NCBI GenBank assembly: GCA_027604685.1 | Contig: JADHYX010000006.1 | Coordinates: 78,570-142,569, forward strand | Length of the DNA: 64,000 nt | Origin: Lobulomyces angularis | Lineage: Eukaryota > Chytridiomycota > Chytridiomycetes > Lobulomycetales > Lobulomycetaceae | Reading direction: 5' to 3' | Shown: in pieces, positions 38,433-50,796 of the stretch | Numbering within the stretch: position 1 is the first letter of the stretch | Layout of the letters: every line of letters starts with the position of its first letter | Translations under genes and position numbers: made by a program | Notes under the pieces: generated by a model | Told to the model about the DNA's origin: nothing | The model's database searches: none | What the model saw: only the letters and a program-made list of their open reading frames with translations

Positions 38433-39195
38433 TCACAGTTTTCTTAAATGTTCTTTAAGCTTATATAAAGCTTTAAATCTATGAGAAATTAAGTTTTTTT
38501 TTTCTTTTTCCATCTCTCCAAATGTTAAACCTTCGCCTTACAAAAAAATTTAACTTAAATTTTTTAAATGCAGTGATACCTTCATCTGGTTCAAAAATAG
38601 GATCCCATCCAAAGTTAGAACCTCTAGGTAAAACAATTTTTCCATCTGTCTTACCTTCAAAAAGTAACACTTCTTTACCCACTCCTTCACAGAATGCAAA
38701 TGTACATAGTGCATACGCAGATTTATCCTCAAAACCCATAAGCATTTTATTTAAACCCTCATGACCTAAGCTATCTAAAAACCACTTGATATATGGTCCA
38801 GCTAAATTAAAAAGAAAAATTAAAAAAATTATGGATTCATATCTTAAATATTTTGTAACGGTTTATAGTATTTACTTGTAAATTACGCACCACATTAACT
38901 AAATAAACGTTTTAACTTCTAAACTCTCTTTTATTAACCAAAAATTACGTAAAGAGTTCATTGCATTAAAACACAACGAAGTATCCTCTGTGATTACAGG
39001 ACCATTAACTAAAGTAGCAGCAATTTTACATTTTTCCGTAGCAATAAATTTGGAAGTTCCTTGGTACTCAGGTAGATCAAGTTTCTTAGATTCAAGAGTA
39101 AAGCTCAGCGGATTAGTTTCATCTTTTGCTAAAATGTGTTGCACTTCCAGTAGCTTATTTTTGTTTCCAGTTACAAATGTTATCATCTTTGACAT
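38433..39195 (-). CDS. ITPA: Inosine triphosphate pyrophosphatase
   Basis: Three exons, about 190 residues, the usual size. [20 protein letters not shown] opens with the substrate-binding TGN-NK signature. Then come [20 protein letters not shown] and [20 protein letters not shown]; the splice at about 38800-38950 gives [20 protein letters not shown]. The C-terminal half has [29 protein letters not shown] and, across a 42-nt intron (about 38541-38582), [20 protein letters not shown]. This removes ITP, dITP and XTP from the nucleotide pool. The upstream in-frame GTG is ignored. The start is only 103 bp from the divergent presequence protease start. Confidence 0.95.
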
Positions 39196-39298
39196 CACTA
39201 TAAATTTTTTTTTTTATAAAAAAAAAAAAATTTTAACTTTTTTTGATTGTTCCTTGGTTATATACACTTTGAATTACTACTAGGAAATCGACTCATTA

Positions 39299-42200
39299 AT
39301 GCTTCGACATGCTTTGCACAAGTTCGGCAATTTTAAAAGGCAGTTTTCAACAAATTTTTTTCGGGAATCCTCACTTTTTAAAAGTAGTATTAAATCCAAG
39401 ATTTAAAAATTAATTTTAATTTAGATAGTTCCATTGTTCATGGTTTTAAAGTTATTAATGTTAAACAGATACAGGATCTGGAAATCTCTGCAATTTTATT
39501 GAAACATGAAAAAACTAATGCTGAATATTTACACCTTGCTAAAAATGACTCAGATAATGTATTTATGGTCGCATTCCCCACTCCTTCATTTAATTCCACT
39601 GGAATCGCACACATTCTGGAACATACAACTTTATGTGGGTCTAAGAAGTTTCCAGTTAGAGATCCTTTTATTAAAGTATATTAATTAAGTGCAATAGTGT
39701 TTTAAAGTGTTTTTCTTGTTGTTAGATGTATAATAGAAGCTTATCCACATATATGAATGCCATGACTGCTCAGGATTTCACTTTCTACCCTTTCTCAACT
39801 GAAAATAGAATAGATTATTACAACTTAATGTCAGTGTATTTGGATTCAGTTTTTTTTCCTAACCTCAATGAGTTGGATTTTAAACAAGAAGGATGGAGAT
39901 TAGAAAATGAAGTTACAGAGGATCCCAATTCTCCTTTAATATTTAAAGGGGTGGTTTTTAATGAAATGAAAGGTGCCATGAGCGATCCTGGAAATCTGAT
40001 GTGGACTCGCTTAAATGAACACTTGTATCCAGATTCAGCCTTTGGTCAAAATTCTGGGGGTGAACCCATTAACATTGTTGATTTAACTCATAAGCAGTTG
40101 GTAGATTTTCATAAAAAAAATTACCACCCTAGCAACAGCAAATTTTTTACTTACGGTAATTTCAGTTTAGAGGAGCATCTGAAGCGAGTTGATTCAGTTT
40201 TGTCACAATTCAATGCCAGAAAAGCTGAAAAGTCGACAGAAGTGCAGCTACTAAAAGATTCCAAAATTGTAACGCTTGACTATCCTGCTGATCCTTGTAA
40301 TTTATATAAGTTTATATTGAATTTATTTTTTTAATTTAGTAAATTACACTGAAAAGCAGCATAAATTGAGTTTAACTTTCCAGTGCAATGAAACTGTTGA
40401 TTATGAAGAAGCTCTTGCGGTTAAAATTCTTTCTTCGTTATTACTTGATGGTAAGAATATTGGATTTTAGCGTTAATTACATTATTTTGATTAGGTCCAA
40501 GTTCTCCAATGTATCAAGCATTTATTTCTTCAAATATTGCATCAGAATATTCTGCAACAACTGGGTATCAAGTTTATCGCAATTATATTTAATTGAAACA
40601 ATGATTTTTTTCTAATCGCCTTTTACCAAAAAAGAGTAGACGATTCGACGAATATAGCAACGTTAACTATTGGGTTTCAAGGCATTAGAAAAGATGACAT
40701 AGAAATGATAAAAGAGAAAATTTTTGAAACATTACGTGTTGCTGCTGGGACTGGCTTTACAGATCATCACATCAGCAGTGTGATTCATCAATTGGAACTG
40801 AGTCTCAAGCATAGAAGAGTAAACTTTGGCTTATCCTTAGGACAATCAATAATAGGAAATTGGATGCATGGTGGAAATCCTCTGATTGCGATTAATTTTT
40901 CAGAAAATTTAAATATTTTGAAAGAAAAACTTAACAGAGATAAAGATTTTTTTAATAAATTGATAAAAAAATATTTTCTAGCCGTAAACAAAAAGCATTT
41001 TACCTTAATAATGCAACCGAGTGACCAATACATCCATATATTACAGGAGAAAGAAAAAGCCAAGCTAAGTGATATCCTTAGTACATTACATGTGGCCGAT
41101 AAAAAGAAATTTTTTGAGGATGGGTTAAAACTAAAAGAATTGCAAGAAAAGAAAGAAGGTTCGCATTAATCATTGCCTATTAAAGAATTATATTTTTTAA
41201 GACTTATCCTCACTTCCTACACTTACTTTACAGGATGTATCATCTGAACAGAGGGCCTTTGATGTTTTGCATATACAACAACCGACATCTATTCAGTTAC
41301 GGGAAACTGGGACGAATGGGGTTTCCTACATAAAAGTTCAAAAAACCTTAGACTTGCCTGCGCTATATTATGATTACCTCCCTTTATTTTGTTCCGCCTT
41401 CACTTTATTAGGAACCAATAAAAACACCCCTGCAGAACTTTCAGATAAATTAAATTTATTTACTGGTGGAGTGTCCGCTACAGTTAGTACCATAAATTTA
41501 GCAGCATCTCCACTACCAGCATTTTCCTTGAGTTCTAGTTGTTTGGATATGAATTTTGATAATATGAAAGCAATTTTAATTGAATTAATGACAGAAGTAA
41601 ATTTTGAAAATTTAGAATCATTGAGAAGTGTTATTTCTCAATGTGCAAACAGCTTGAGAGATTCAGTACCTCAGTCTGGTCACATTTATTCTATTGCGTG
41701 TAGTTCAAGTGATTTTAGTTGGAATTTAGCTTTGCATCAAAAGCTTCATGGTATGGAACAAGTTTTTTTTATGAACAGGCTGCTGGAAAGAATTAATGGA
41801 AAAGAGGGGGAGCAGGCCTTAATTGATGTGTCTTTCAAGTTGAAAGTAAGTAAACAAATTATGGTCCACTATTAGTTAACACTAATTTAATACTAAGGAA
41901 ATATTAAATTTTATACTCTCAAATGGAAACTCAAGAGGGAGTTTAATTACTCAAAATTTATCGAATATCAAACCCAAGTTCCAAAATTTTTTTGAAGACC
42001 TCAACTGGACTAATGAACAAAAGATTTATTCAAAAAAGGAAATCGCTTTAAAGTATGAGAAATTATTGTTAACAAATAAAAAAAAATTGGAAGTGGAAAA
42101 CAAAATTGTACTTCCCAGCCTTCAAGTAAGTTTCGCAAGTAAAAGTTTCAAGACTTGTTCTTATGAACATGAAGACTCAGCAAAGTTGCAGGTTTTGGGG

Positions 42201-42711
42201 AGTATATTAGGAAATAAGTACTTGCACAGAGAAATAAGAGAAAAAGGTGGTGCGTATGGTGGAGGAGCCCAATACAACGCGCTTAGTGAAGTACTTCACA
42301 ACCCAAAAATTCCTTAGCTAATAATTTAGGTGTTTTCTTTTTATTCCTATAGAGATCCTCGTCCACGAATTACACTAAAAATCTTTGATGATTGCGTTAA
42401 TTGGGGAGCAAAATTAACTCAACATGTTGGGGAACAAGAATTAAGTGAGGCAAAATTATTAATATTTAAAGTCTTAGATATGCCTTTGTCAGCTTCCGAA
42501 GAGGTAAATCATATTAAGTTACTTTTTTAAAAACTTGTTTTTAAATTTCTAGGGAAGTGCATTATTTGAGAAAGGCTTAACAGACGAAATGAGATTTGAA
42601 AAAAGACGCCAGTTAATGAACGTAACTTTAAGAGATTGCGAAGAAGTTTGTTTAAAATACTTAAAAAACAATGCATTAAATAAAGCGGTGATGATTGGAG
42701 GCGAAGAATGA
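39299..42711 (+). CDS. CYM1: Mitochondrial presequence protease (Cym1/PreP, M16C)
   Basis: About ten exons, near 1,000 residues. The N-terminus MLRHALHKFGNFKRQFSTNF is basic with a presequence look and splices to SSIVHGFKVI. The inverted zinc motif HILEH (in STGIAHILEHTTLCGSKKFP) supplies the metal ligands, with downstream ENEVTEDPNSPLIFKGVVFN and EMKGAMSDPGNLMW. The second half has HLHREIREKGGAYGGGAQYN-like sequence (42215-42290), the conserved RxKGGAYG element. It degrades cleaved presequences and other unfolded peptides in the matrix. The C-terminus is VMIGGEE. No frameshift was noted across the exons. Confidence 0.95.
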
Positions 42712-43041
42712 TTTTTTCATTAAACTGATTTTGTTTTCTGAGTTTACGTAAATAATTTGAGAATTTTTATTGAAACATTTACTATAGATATAAATAAATT
42801 TAATTTAAATTGGCTAATAAACTTCACACCAAACATGTTATTATGGATATAAAAATATTATCATCTCAGTGCTTTACCCAATTCACCTTCATAAATCTTA
42901 TATTTTTCTATTATTTAAAGAAAATTATGGTAGTAAAAAGAAACCACTTCATAAAATACAAAATAAAAAATTGGATATTGGGTAAAAAAGGAAGAAAAAA
43001 TCTAACCCATATCTAAAATCACAAATACAACTCTCTTTTAA
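42712..43041. other. Convergent 3' spacer
   Basis: 330 bp between the stops of the presequence protease (plus) and OGDH E2 (minus). Short open frames here have no likeness to any protein; polyadenylation signals for both genes are expected. Confidence 0.5.
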
Positions 43042-44800
43042 TTAGACACCTAACAAAATTCTTCTAGGGTCTTCCAGCAGTTGCTTTACTCTAACTAAAA
43101 ATGTGGTGGCCTCTCTTCCATCAATTAAGCGATGGTCATAAGTTAACGCCACATACATCATTGGTCTTATCACGATCTACATCAGAATAAAAATTAAAAA
43201 ACTATGCTAATATATAATTAGGCTTACTTGTCCATTAACAACTACAGCTCTTTCTTTTGTAGCATGCATACCCAAAATTGCGGCTTGCGGTTGATTAATG
43301 ATAGGAGTACCCTTAAAAAAATCATCATTAAATTGAATACGACGAAATCAACTACCATCATGGAACCAAAAACACCACCATTGGAAATGGTAAAAGTACC
43401 ACCAGCCATATCTTCAATTGTAATAGCATTATTTTTGGCCTAAGACACAAATATTACAAACAAGTATTAAAATAAACCAATACTTTTTTGGCCAGGGCCG
43501 CCATTGCTTTTTCAATTTCAATTAAACTTAGATTCTCACAATTTCTCAATACTGGGGTAACTAATCCTTTAGGGGTAGCAACGGCAACTGAAATATCAAC
43601 AAAATCGCTGTATACCACTTCATTTCCTTCAATTCTTGCATTCACTTCTGGTACTTGCTTTAAAGCTTCACTAACGGCTTTAATAAAAGGTGACATGAAA
43701 CCAAGTTTCACATTTTCTTTTTCCAATACAAGATCCTTGTATTTTGAACGCATTTCAATAATGTTACTAAAAAAATTAAACTTGAACAAAAACCCAACAT
43801 ACCTCATATCAATTTCATTAAATGTGGTTAATGCAGCTGCAGTATTCTGCGAATCCTTTAATCTCTCTGAGATCTTCAAACGCATTCTAGACATTTTAAC
43901 CTAAAAACATTTATTAAGGTAAGTCTTATATTTGCAGTGTTACTCTTCTTTCAGTTCTAGTTCCAAAATTTAATCCAGGTATTTCCCCTTCCAATGGAAC
44001 TGAATGAGAGGTCTTAGCAGCAGGAGGCGGAGAAGATGATGGGGTCTGTGCTGTAGAAGGCGGTGGAGGTGATTTTGATAAAGTTGGTGTAGGTTTTTGC
44101 TGCTTTGGAATAGGTTTAGGAGAAAGTTTTGGAGTAGGTTTGGACTCAGCCGGTGGTGCTGAAGGTTTTGCAGGCTCTTCTTTACAAAAAATAAGGAGAC
44201 CATTTAAAAGAATTACCTTTAGGAGTTGCAGGTTGAGAAGATGGTTTTCCTGAATCAACTGCATCAGTGTCCAGTTTAAACAAATCCGCTCCAACAACAA
44301 CAGTGTCTCCTTCTGAAGCTAATAATTCTAAAATTTTACCAGAGTCAGGAGAATTCACAGTAACGTCAATCTAAACATAAACATAAATGTTAAATAACAG
44401 TTAATACTTTGTCGGTTTCAACAGTAGCAATGTGTTCATCTCTTTTGACAAAATCGCCAACACTTTTTGTCCATTTAGACAATGTACCTTCCGTAATACT
44501 ATCAGCCATAGCAGGAGTTTTAATTACTTTTTCAGCTAAAAAAAAATTTAATAATAAGCAACATTTATTGCATCTTTTTTACCATAGTAACGCTTCTGTT
44601 GAAACACAATTTTTTGTGAATTTCTAAAACATAAAAAAGTTTATTAGTTTTAAGATCTTTTTTGATAATTAAAGAAATGCAAACATTTTATTCAGTAGAG
44701 TAAAGTTTAGAATATGATCATTTGTTGAAAATGATCTGTGACATTTAATTGCCAAAGAGTTTGCTTTTGAAATATTTTTTGTTAGAATGTTTGAATTCAT
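43042..44800 (-). CDS. KGD2: Dihydrolipoamide succinyltransferase, E2 of 2-oxoglutarate dehydrogenase
   Basis: Seven or so exons. The N-terminus [20 protein letters not shown] is a plausible mitochondrial presequence, spliced to [14 protein letters not shown] and then the lipoyl domain [20 protein letters not shown] with the lipoylation site VETDK|IDVTV (lysine just before an intron). A Pro/Ser/Lys-rich linker (about 44000-44200) replaces any peripheral-subunit-binding domain, as in DLST. The catalytic core has [40 protein letters not shown] sequence and [15 protein letters not shown], containing the active-site HRxxDG. It ends DPRRILLGV. It works in the TCA cycle in the matrix. The PPP-rich linker is unusually long but linkers vary. 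Confidence 0.94.
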
Positions 44801-45276
44801 CTCAACACACCAAGAATAATAAATAAGAGATAAAAAAAAAAAAAAAAAATCAAATAAATTGCCGTATCTCCATTAAACCAAATATCGCGCATTTATGCAT
44901 TTTTGAATTAACACACAAAAAGACTTACTAATCTTGTAATTAAACACCATATGACAAATATATTCAAAACTTAGGTAAAAATGTGCAAACAAATTTGATT
45001 GCATACAATTCAACTCCAACGAGGAATCTTCTTTTAGTTTTATTTGATCAAAGAACAATGATTTTTCTTCTTCAAATTGCTAATTTTTTCCAATTATAAA
45101 GAAAATGGAAAGTTTTATATTAACTGTAAAACAATTTTTGTATTGAATAAATAAAAATAATAAATAATTTATAAAAATTTAATTTTAAGCTATTTCCTAC
45201 AACATTAATTAAATTTACATAAAACATACTATCCCTTAGTATTAAATAAATACCCTAAAATATGCTGTTTCTTTTC
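44801..45276. promoter_or_regulatory. Upstream region of OGDH E2
   Basis: 476 bp between the E2 start and the stop of the amino-acid transporter, both minus strand. It contains an A-run of about 20 at 44832-44851. No supported gene. Confidence 0.45.
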
Positions 45277-46795
45277 TTACCATTTACAGTCTTTTTTCTT
45301 AGTACCTTTAACGGCACTTTGAATGATTAACAGTAACGTTAGAATAATTAAAAGACAGCCAAATATAATACAGGTAATATGAACAATTTTCTGAAATAAA
45401 CTAGATTTTACTTTTTTTATCTTCTTAACCTAAAAAGAAAAAGTAATTTAATAAAAAAAAGGATGGTCTATAATTTTACTTTTAAAAAACAAGCTGAAGG
45501 AATTATAAATGCAACTATACTTGCAGTAACACCACCTGTGATGTCAATAATTAATCCAAGGTCACCTAAATAAAGGAAATTCATTTGTTAGCATTTTAAA
45601 CTTAAAAATATGAATGTCGATACATGTAACGCAACCAACAGTGACAGTTATTGCCAATATAAGTGCTGAAAGGAATATATGACGGTAAAGATTAAAAGCT
45701 TTATTCTTAAAGAATAGTTTGTTAATGGTATCCCTCGTTACTACAAATCCTATTGGATAAGTAAACATCATATCTATTGCGAATAATACTCGGCATATTA
45801 TAATGATGACGTTATCTGCTGGAAAGGCATTGATTATATTACTTTCACTTTTTTCACGAAAAGTTAAATATTGTAGTGCAACTCCAATAGTTAATACAAC
45901 AGCAATTAACAAAGAAACTTTCGTTACTCTTGAAAAAGTTTTCAAGTTTTTATTCTTCATTTCATGATAATTCATCAACCTGTAAAAAAAAAAAAAAAAG
46001 ATGGGTTAAGTCAGTTATTAAAGAATATTAATCAGTGTTTACAAATTGTGATGGCAGACATAGGCAAAGGAAAAGCTTCCGATTGCTGAAGGAATTCCTG
46101 CTATCTTTACAAAAGTAACTTCTTCTGCACCCTGCATGAAAGAGTTAATGTTTATTAATTGTTTTTAAGAGTTGTCACCTTGAAAGAGGTTGGCACACTG
46201 GTAAACAAAGTGGCCATTATAATAAAGAAAACCATGAACATAGCTACTCCAGAAAACTTAGCTAAACCAGCCATGGATCTGGATAGGGAAACAGGGAAAA
46301 GCAGGCCGACTGAAACTATAATAATAAGAGCCCTGCGTGACAGAAGCAAAGAATCTTTGGCACTTGGTAAAAGAGTTCTCATAATATCTGGAAGGATATC
46401 TGCCAAAATTACGGTGTATGCCAAAATGGAACCCATTGCAAGTAAAAGGAACGTGATGTTTAAGAAAAGCTCTCCAGGTTTTCCGAAACTAAACTTCATT
46501 AAATCTTGAATATTCTTCGTCTCACTGTCAACACTTGCTCTCACCATTGTCATAATTGTCCAGTAAAAAACTGCACCCATAATAACAATCAAAAACAAAC
46601 CAAAGTAAAATCCTGAACTTCCAACAGCAGCAGCACTAGCGAATATGCTATAGGTAGTTAAGTAAATTTATTGTTCATTGAATAGTACCCAGCTCCTATC
46701 ATTGTCTTCATTATATTAAAAGCAGTCCCAGTAGGAGAGGCAGTTTGAAGTTTCAAATCTTCAGTTATTGTAAGTTCTTTTTTCTCAATAGTCAT
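45277..46795 (-). CDS. Amino-acid/auxin permease family transporter (SLC38/Avt type)
   Basis: About six exons. MTIEKKELTITEDLKLQTAS leads to a first helix with GTAFNIMKTMIGAG, the NxxxGxG-type unwound helix-1 motif of AAAP transporters. Ten or eleven hydrophobic segments follow, including LFLIVIMGAVFYWTIMTMV, LFLNITFLLLAMGSILAYTV, ALIIIVSVGLLFPVSLSRSM, AIGSFSFAYVCHHN-like sequence (46035-46090), and a C-terminal pair ending LLIILTLLLIIQSAVKGTKK. The order and the SFAYxCHHN motif in TM5 indicate a neutral amino-acid symporter of the vacuolar Avt or SLC38 group. Substrate and membrane are not determinable. The start at 46795 is the first ATG before the helix-1 exon. Confidence 0.87.
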
Positions 46796-47487
46796 TGTAG
46801 GTTAAAAGCAAGAAATAAAAACTTGAATAAATACATAAAGAAACATTGGGAATTTATGACATTATATTAATTGTGTAGTAACAATTAAAAATTGCACAAT
46901 AAGATGGTGTGTATTAAAAAATATATTTTTATTATGTAACAATTCACAAAAAGACATAAAAAAAAATAAAATAACCGATCTGATGATATGGCTACTTTTT
47001 GGTTTTTGAAAAATTTTTTTTTGGTTTTTAAAAAATTAAATCCTTATTATACCTTCATCATTTTAAAATTAAAGTTCTTTTAGTAGTATTTTTGTTGAAG
47101 CATTAAAAAATAGAAAATTCCCTATAGTGATAAAAAATTTTTAAAGGTATTTGATATTAACTTTTCCTTTTGGTAAATGGAAAGGTTGGTATTCTAATGA
47201 AATAAATTCAAAATGGGTTTTATTTTGTAAGATGTGTTTACAGGATTGATTATTAAATAATTTGTTTTTTAAACCTTACAATACATCACATCATCTACAC
47301 TATTGCAGATTTACTAATTGAAATACTAAAGAATGCCTTTAAATCAAATTATATAATAAGATAAAGCAAATGCAAAATCTATGAGAGGCCAATTTTTTTT
47401 TATTTTGAATTTTGTATTTTACAAAAAATTTACAAATAAACTTATACTTTAAATCAATAAAACTTATAACTGTTATATAAACCAATT
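46796..47487. promoter_or_regulatory. Divergent promoter region
   Basis: 692 bp between the starts of the amino-acid transporter (minus) and ATG16 (plus). Strongly A/T with homopolymers; no open frame of note. Confidence 0.45.
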
Positions 47488-49640
47488 ATGCAGTTCGAGG
47501 AAAATATTCTTTATCAGTTGCAGTCTAGAGATTTAAGGGAATTTGAACCATACCTTGAAATAATGAGCTCTTACAACCAAATTGTTGAAAACCTCAGTTT
47601 AGCTTTAAAAAAGAATGAAAACAATTCTTTGCATTCAAATGACAACAATTCAGAGCTTATTAATCTTAAAAGTAAAGCGTAAAATATTTTTTCAAATTGT
47701 TTTTCAAAAAATTAACAGTCTTTTCCCCATTCAATAGCTGAACTTACCGATTTATACAAAACAGTAAATTTATTAATATTTTTTTTTTAAGATTCACATT
47801 AAATATGTTTAAAACAGCATTCTTCTCAATCAACGCAACTATTTGAGTATCTGACAAAAACTCAGGATCTGGAAAAGTCTCTAGAAACTTCTCATATACA
47901 AAATAAAAAGTTAGTTGAAAATTTCCAACTGCAAAACAAAAAAATTGATGAACTTGAAGAAGCAATTGTTCAAAAAAATAACATCATTATGGTAAAAATA
48001 TAATGAAGTTTGTACTTTCAACCTTTTTTTCTACGGATTTTGAAGATTTCCTTCTATATTATAATGATTTTTTTTTAATAATCAAAACATAAATTTTTAG
48101 AATTTGACGGACGAGTTGAATGTTTATAAATTAGATCTCACTGTAAAGGAAGCTAAATACAATGAGCTGGAGAAAAAATATAGAGATACTGAAAAGGAAA
48201 ACCAAAATTTAGTAGACACCATTTTAAAATTAAAAGAAGAACAAAGTTCAAAATTAAACGAGGTTAACGATTTTGTAGAAAGGTAATTTTTTGAATGTTT
48301 AGCATTCTTTGTCTTATATATTATAGCGCCTTGAAAAGCAAAACGCCTAGTTCAACAAGCCTTACAAAAGAAGGTACTGAAATGGATAGAAGAAAAAGCA
48401 ACGTAAGATGTTATCTTCCTATGGGAATGGTAAAAAAAATTAGTCCCCAAGGAAGTGAAACACACTGTATCGCCATCTCAAAAAATGGAAGCTTGCTTGC
48501 AGTTGGAGGTCAGGATAAAAAATTGCATATGTACGATTCAAATACTGGTAAGAACCTTTCTAGAATAGACTAATGTCGTTAGGTACTTTGCAGAAAAGCT
48601 TAGTGGGCTCTTTATCAGGAATAATGTCTGTAAATTTTAACTCTGCATCAGATATATTGTTAGGGGCCTCAAATGATAATTCAATAAAACTTTGGAATTT
48701 AGGTATTATCTCCCATATGACTTCACTTATTTTAAAGGAACCTCTCGATTAATACATAGTTTGACTGGACATATTGGAAAAGTGTATTCTGCTAGATTTA
48801 CGGATTCCAATAAAGTTGTAAGTACCAAAGCAACATTAACCAAATTATGCGTTATTCGCTTATGATTTTTCATTCACATAAAATATCAATAATTGGAAAA
48901 TTGTTTTAATTAGATATCAGGATCTCATGATCGCAGTATTAAAATCTGGGATCTCTCTAAAGGTATAATAAAGGTCTTTTGTATTGAAAGTTAAAAATAA
49001 AAATACAATAGGATATTGCATAAAAACAGTATTTACCCTAAGTTCTTGTAATGATTTGACATCTCTTGACTCAGAAGGTACAGTGATTGTATCTGGCCAT
49101 TTGGATTCCAATGTCCGATTTTGGGACACAAGAAGTGGGAATACCATAAAAGAGTTAACTTCATTACATTCTGGTCAAATTACTTCTGTTGAAGTATTCC
49201 CTAGTAAAAATTAAACTGCGAGTGGGCTATTTATTTCTTTTTATTAGATAGTTATCAGCTGTTGACTACATCCAGAGACAATACTTTAAAATTAATTGAT
49301 GCAAGAAATTATGAAGTAATAAATACTTTCTCTGAAAGCAGTTACAGAAATGGGATGAATTGGCTTAAAAGTTGCTTTAGGTACATAAAAAATAACAATT
49401 TTGCACTTCAATTTTTTATCATCACTTTTTTAATTTTCAAGTCCCGATGGCTCTTATGTAATTAGTGGAGGAGTGGATGGAACAATATTTATTTGGAACA
49501 CATTAACAGCAAAAATTGAAAAAATTTTTAAAGGAATTCATAGGAGTTCAGTTTGTGGGGTGGTGTGGAATCCTTTAGGAGGTAATCTACTTTATTCTGT
49601 CGAAAAAGATAACTGTGTTGTGTGCTGGGGAACTCCTTAA
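47488..49640 (+). CDS. ATG16: ATG16-like autophagy protein (coiled coil + WD40)
   Basis: About nine exons. MQFEENILYQLQSRDLREFE is the ATG5-binding N-terminal helix region. Residues about 60-220 form a long coiled coil (QTQDLEKSL, KYNELEKKYRDTEKENQNLV). After a short linker come about seven WD40 repeats: CIAISKNGSLLAVGGQDKKL, LLGASNDNSIKLWNLG, HIGKVYSARFTDSNKVISGS then HDRSIKIWDLS, VIVSGHLDSNVRFWDTRSGN, LLTTSRDNTLKLIDARN, DGSYVISGGVDGTIFIWNT and a last blade ending VVCWGTP. Yeast Atg16 lacks the WD40 part, so this is the animal/ATG16L1-type architecture. With ATG5-ATG12 it directs lipidation of ATG8 at the phagophore. Confidence 0.92.
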
Positions 49641-50576
49641 TGCAGTAAAAAAAATTATGCTAATTGAAAAACTGCAACTTGAATCGATAATATTAAACCA
49701 TTAACTTAAGATAGTAAAGGGATAGTTGAAAAACTTCAAAGTTATTGTGATATATCAACCATATTAGTTTTTTATTATTATATTAGTGCATGGATAAAAA
49801 TTTCAAAATTACAATTAAAAATTAGCCATTTCCGTTTTATTTCAAGTTCCCAGTTTAATTAAACTGTAAAAAAAGATTTATTTTCTGTTAGAGAACTCGC
49901 TTTTTGTCATTGGAAACTGTTAATAATAATCAAGATGGAAATTTTTTGTAAAATAAAAACATATATTTTATGTAATTGTCATCAAAAAAATAAAAATGAA
50001 ATAAATAAACTTTTATTAAAAAAGGAAAAAAAATAAACTATGATAAAAATACTCAGAAGTACATCCTATCAAAAATTCTTTTAGTATAATTCAATAATGC
50101 TTATTTTTAAACTATTTGGTTTTAATCAGCAGTTTAAAAAAATATTGATTCTAAACTAATTAACAAATGATATTTCCAAATCCACTATTTTTTTATTTTT
50201 AAAACAAATAACATATTTGTTACTCCTAGCTAATAATTATTGAAGCAAATTAGGCTCATGTGATAAATTCTAACGTAAATATCAATGTAAGTTTAATAAG
50301 ATAATAGTAAAATAAGAATATTATTTCAGTTTAATTATTGCAAAATTCTACATAAAATTTGTTTAATATTATCTACTGAATTGCACAATACTGCTGTGGT
50401 GTATTAAATATATGAAGACGCTAGAGGCAACTTCCCACTTTACAGCCTACCAAGCTAGCAGCCAATTTTAAAGTTCCAGTGTTTAAGATTGCTGTTACAA
50501 CTACTGCATCTAAATGTTTCTACCTCATTGTAAGAAAATGTTGTACATTTTTATCTAAAATAATTAGTTTATACGC
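49641..50576. other. Long AT-rich intergenic region
   Basis: About 940 bp downstream of ATG16 with no supported gene. A somewhat less AT-biased stretch lies at 50410-50530. It leads into the transposase remnant. Confidence 0.45.
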
Positions 50577-50790
50577 TACACAATTAAGTTGTTGTGATTG
50601 AGAAAATTTCGAATTGTAGTTTCTGAAACAACTAATATTTCCAAACTAAATATCTTATTTAATTCGGTTTTAATGTCTGCAATAGTATATTCTGGGTTGT
50701 TCCTTTTTTTGATTTGCAACCCAGTTTCCATTGTTTTTGGTGGGTCTATTTGTTTCCAAGCATTTCCTCAATACAAAGAATTTATCCAAT
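50577..50790 (-). pseudogene. Tc1-like transposase helix-turn-helix remnant
   Basis: Read on the minus strand this gives GNAWKQIDPPKTMETGLQIK then NNPEYTIADIKTELNKIFSL and ILVVSETTIRNFLNHNNL before a stop at about 50577. The NP-xT-x-DIK-EL...VS-x-TIRN-L pattern matches the second DNA-binding helix-turn-helix of Tc1/mariner-type transposases (HTH_Tnp_Tc3_2 style). There is no start codon in a usable position, and the DDE catalytic core is not recognisable further along the strand (below 50577). It directly follows the stop of the decayed LRR gene at 50797, in a different frame. Confidence 0.5.
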
Positions 50791-50796
50791 AAAGAA

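Noticed and set aside
42810..43016. Short frame MANKLHTKHVIMDIKI after the presequence protease
   Set aside because: AT-driven composition, in the 3' spacer between convergent genes, no homology.
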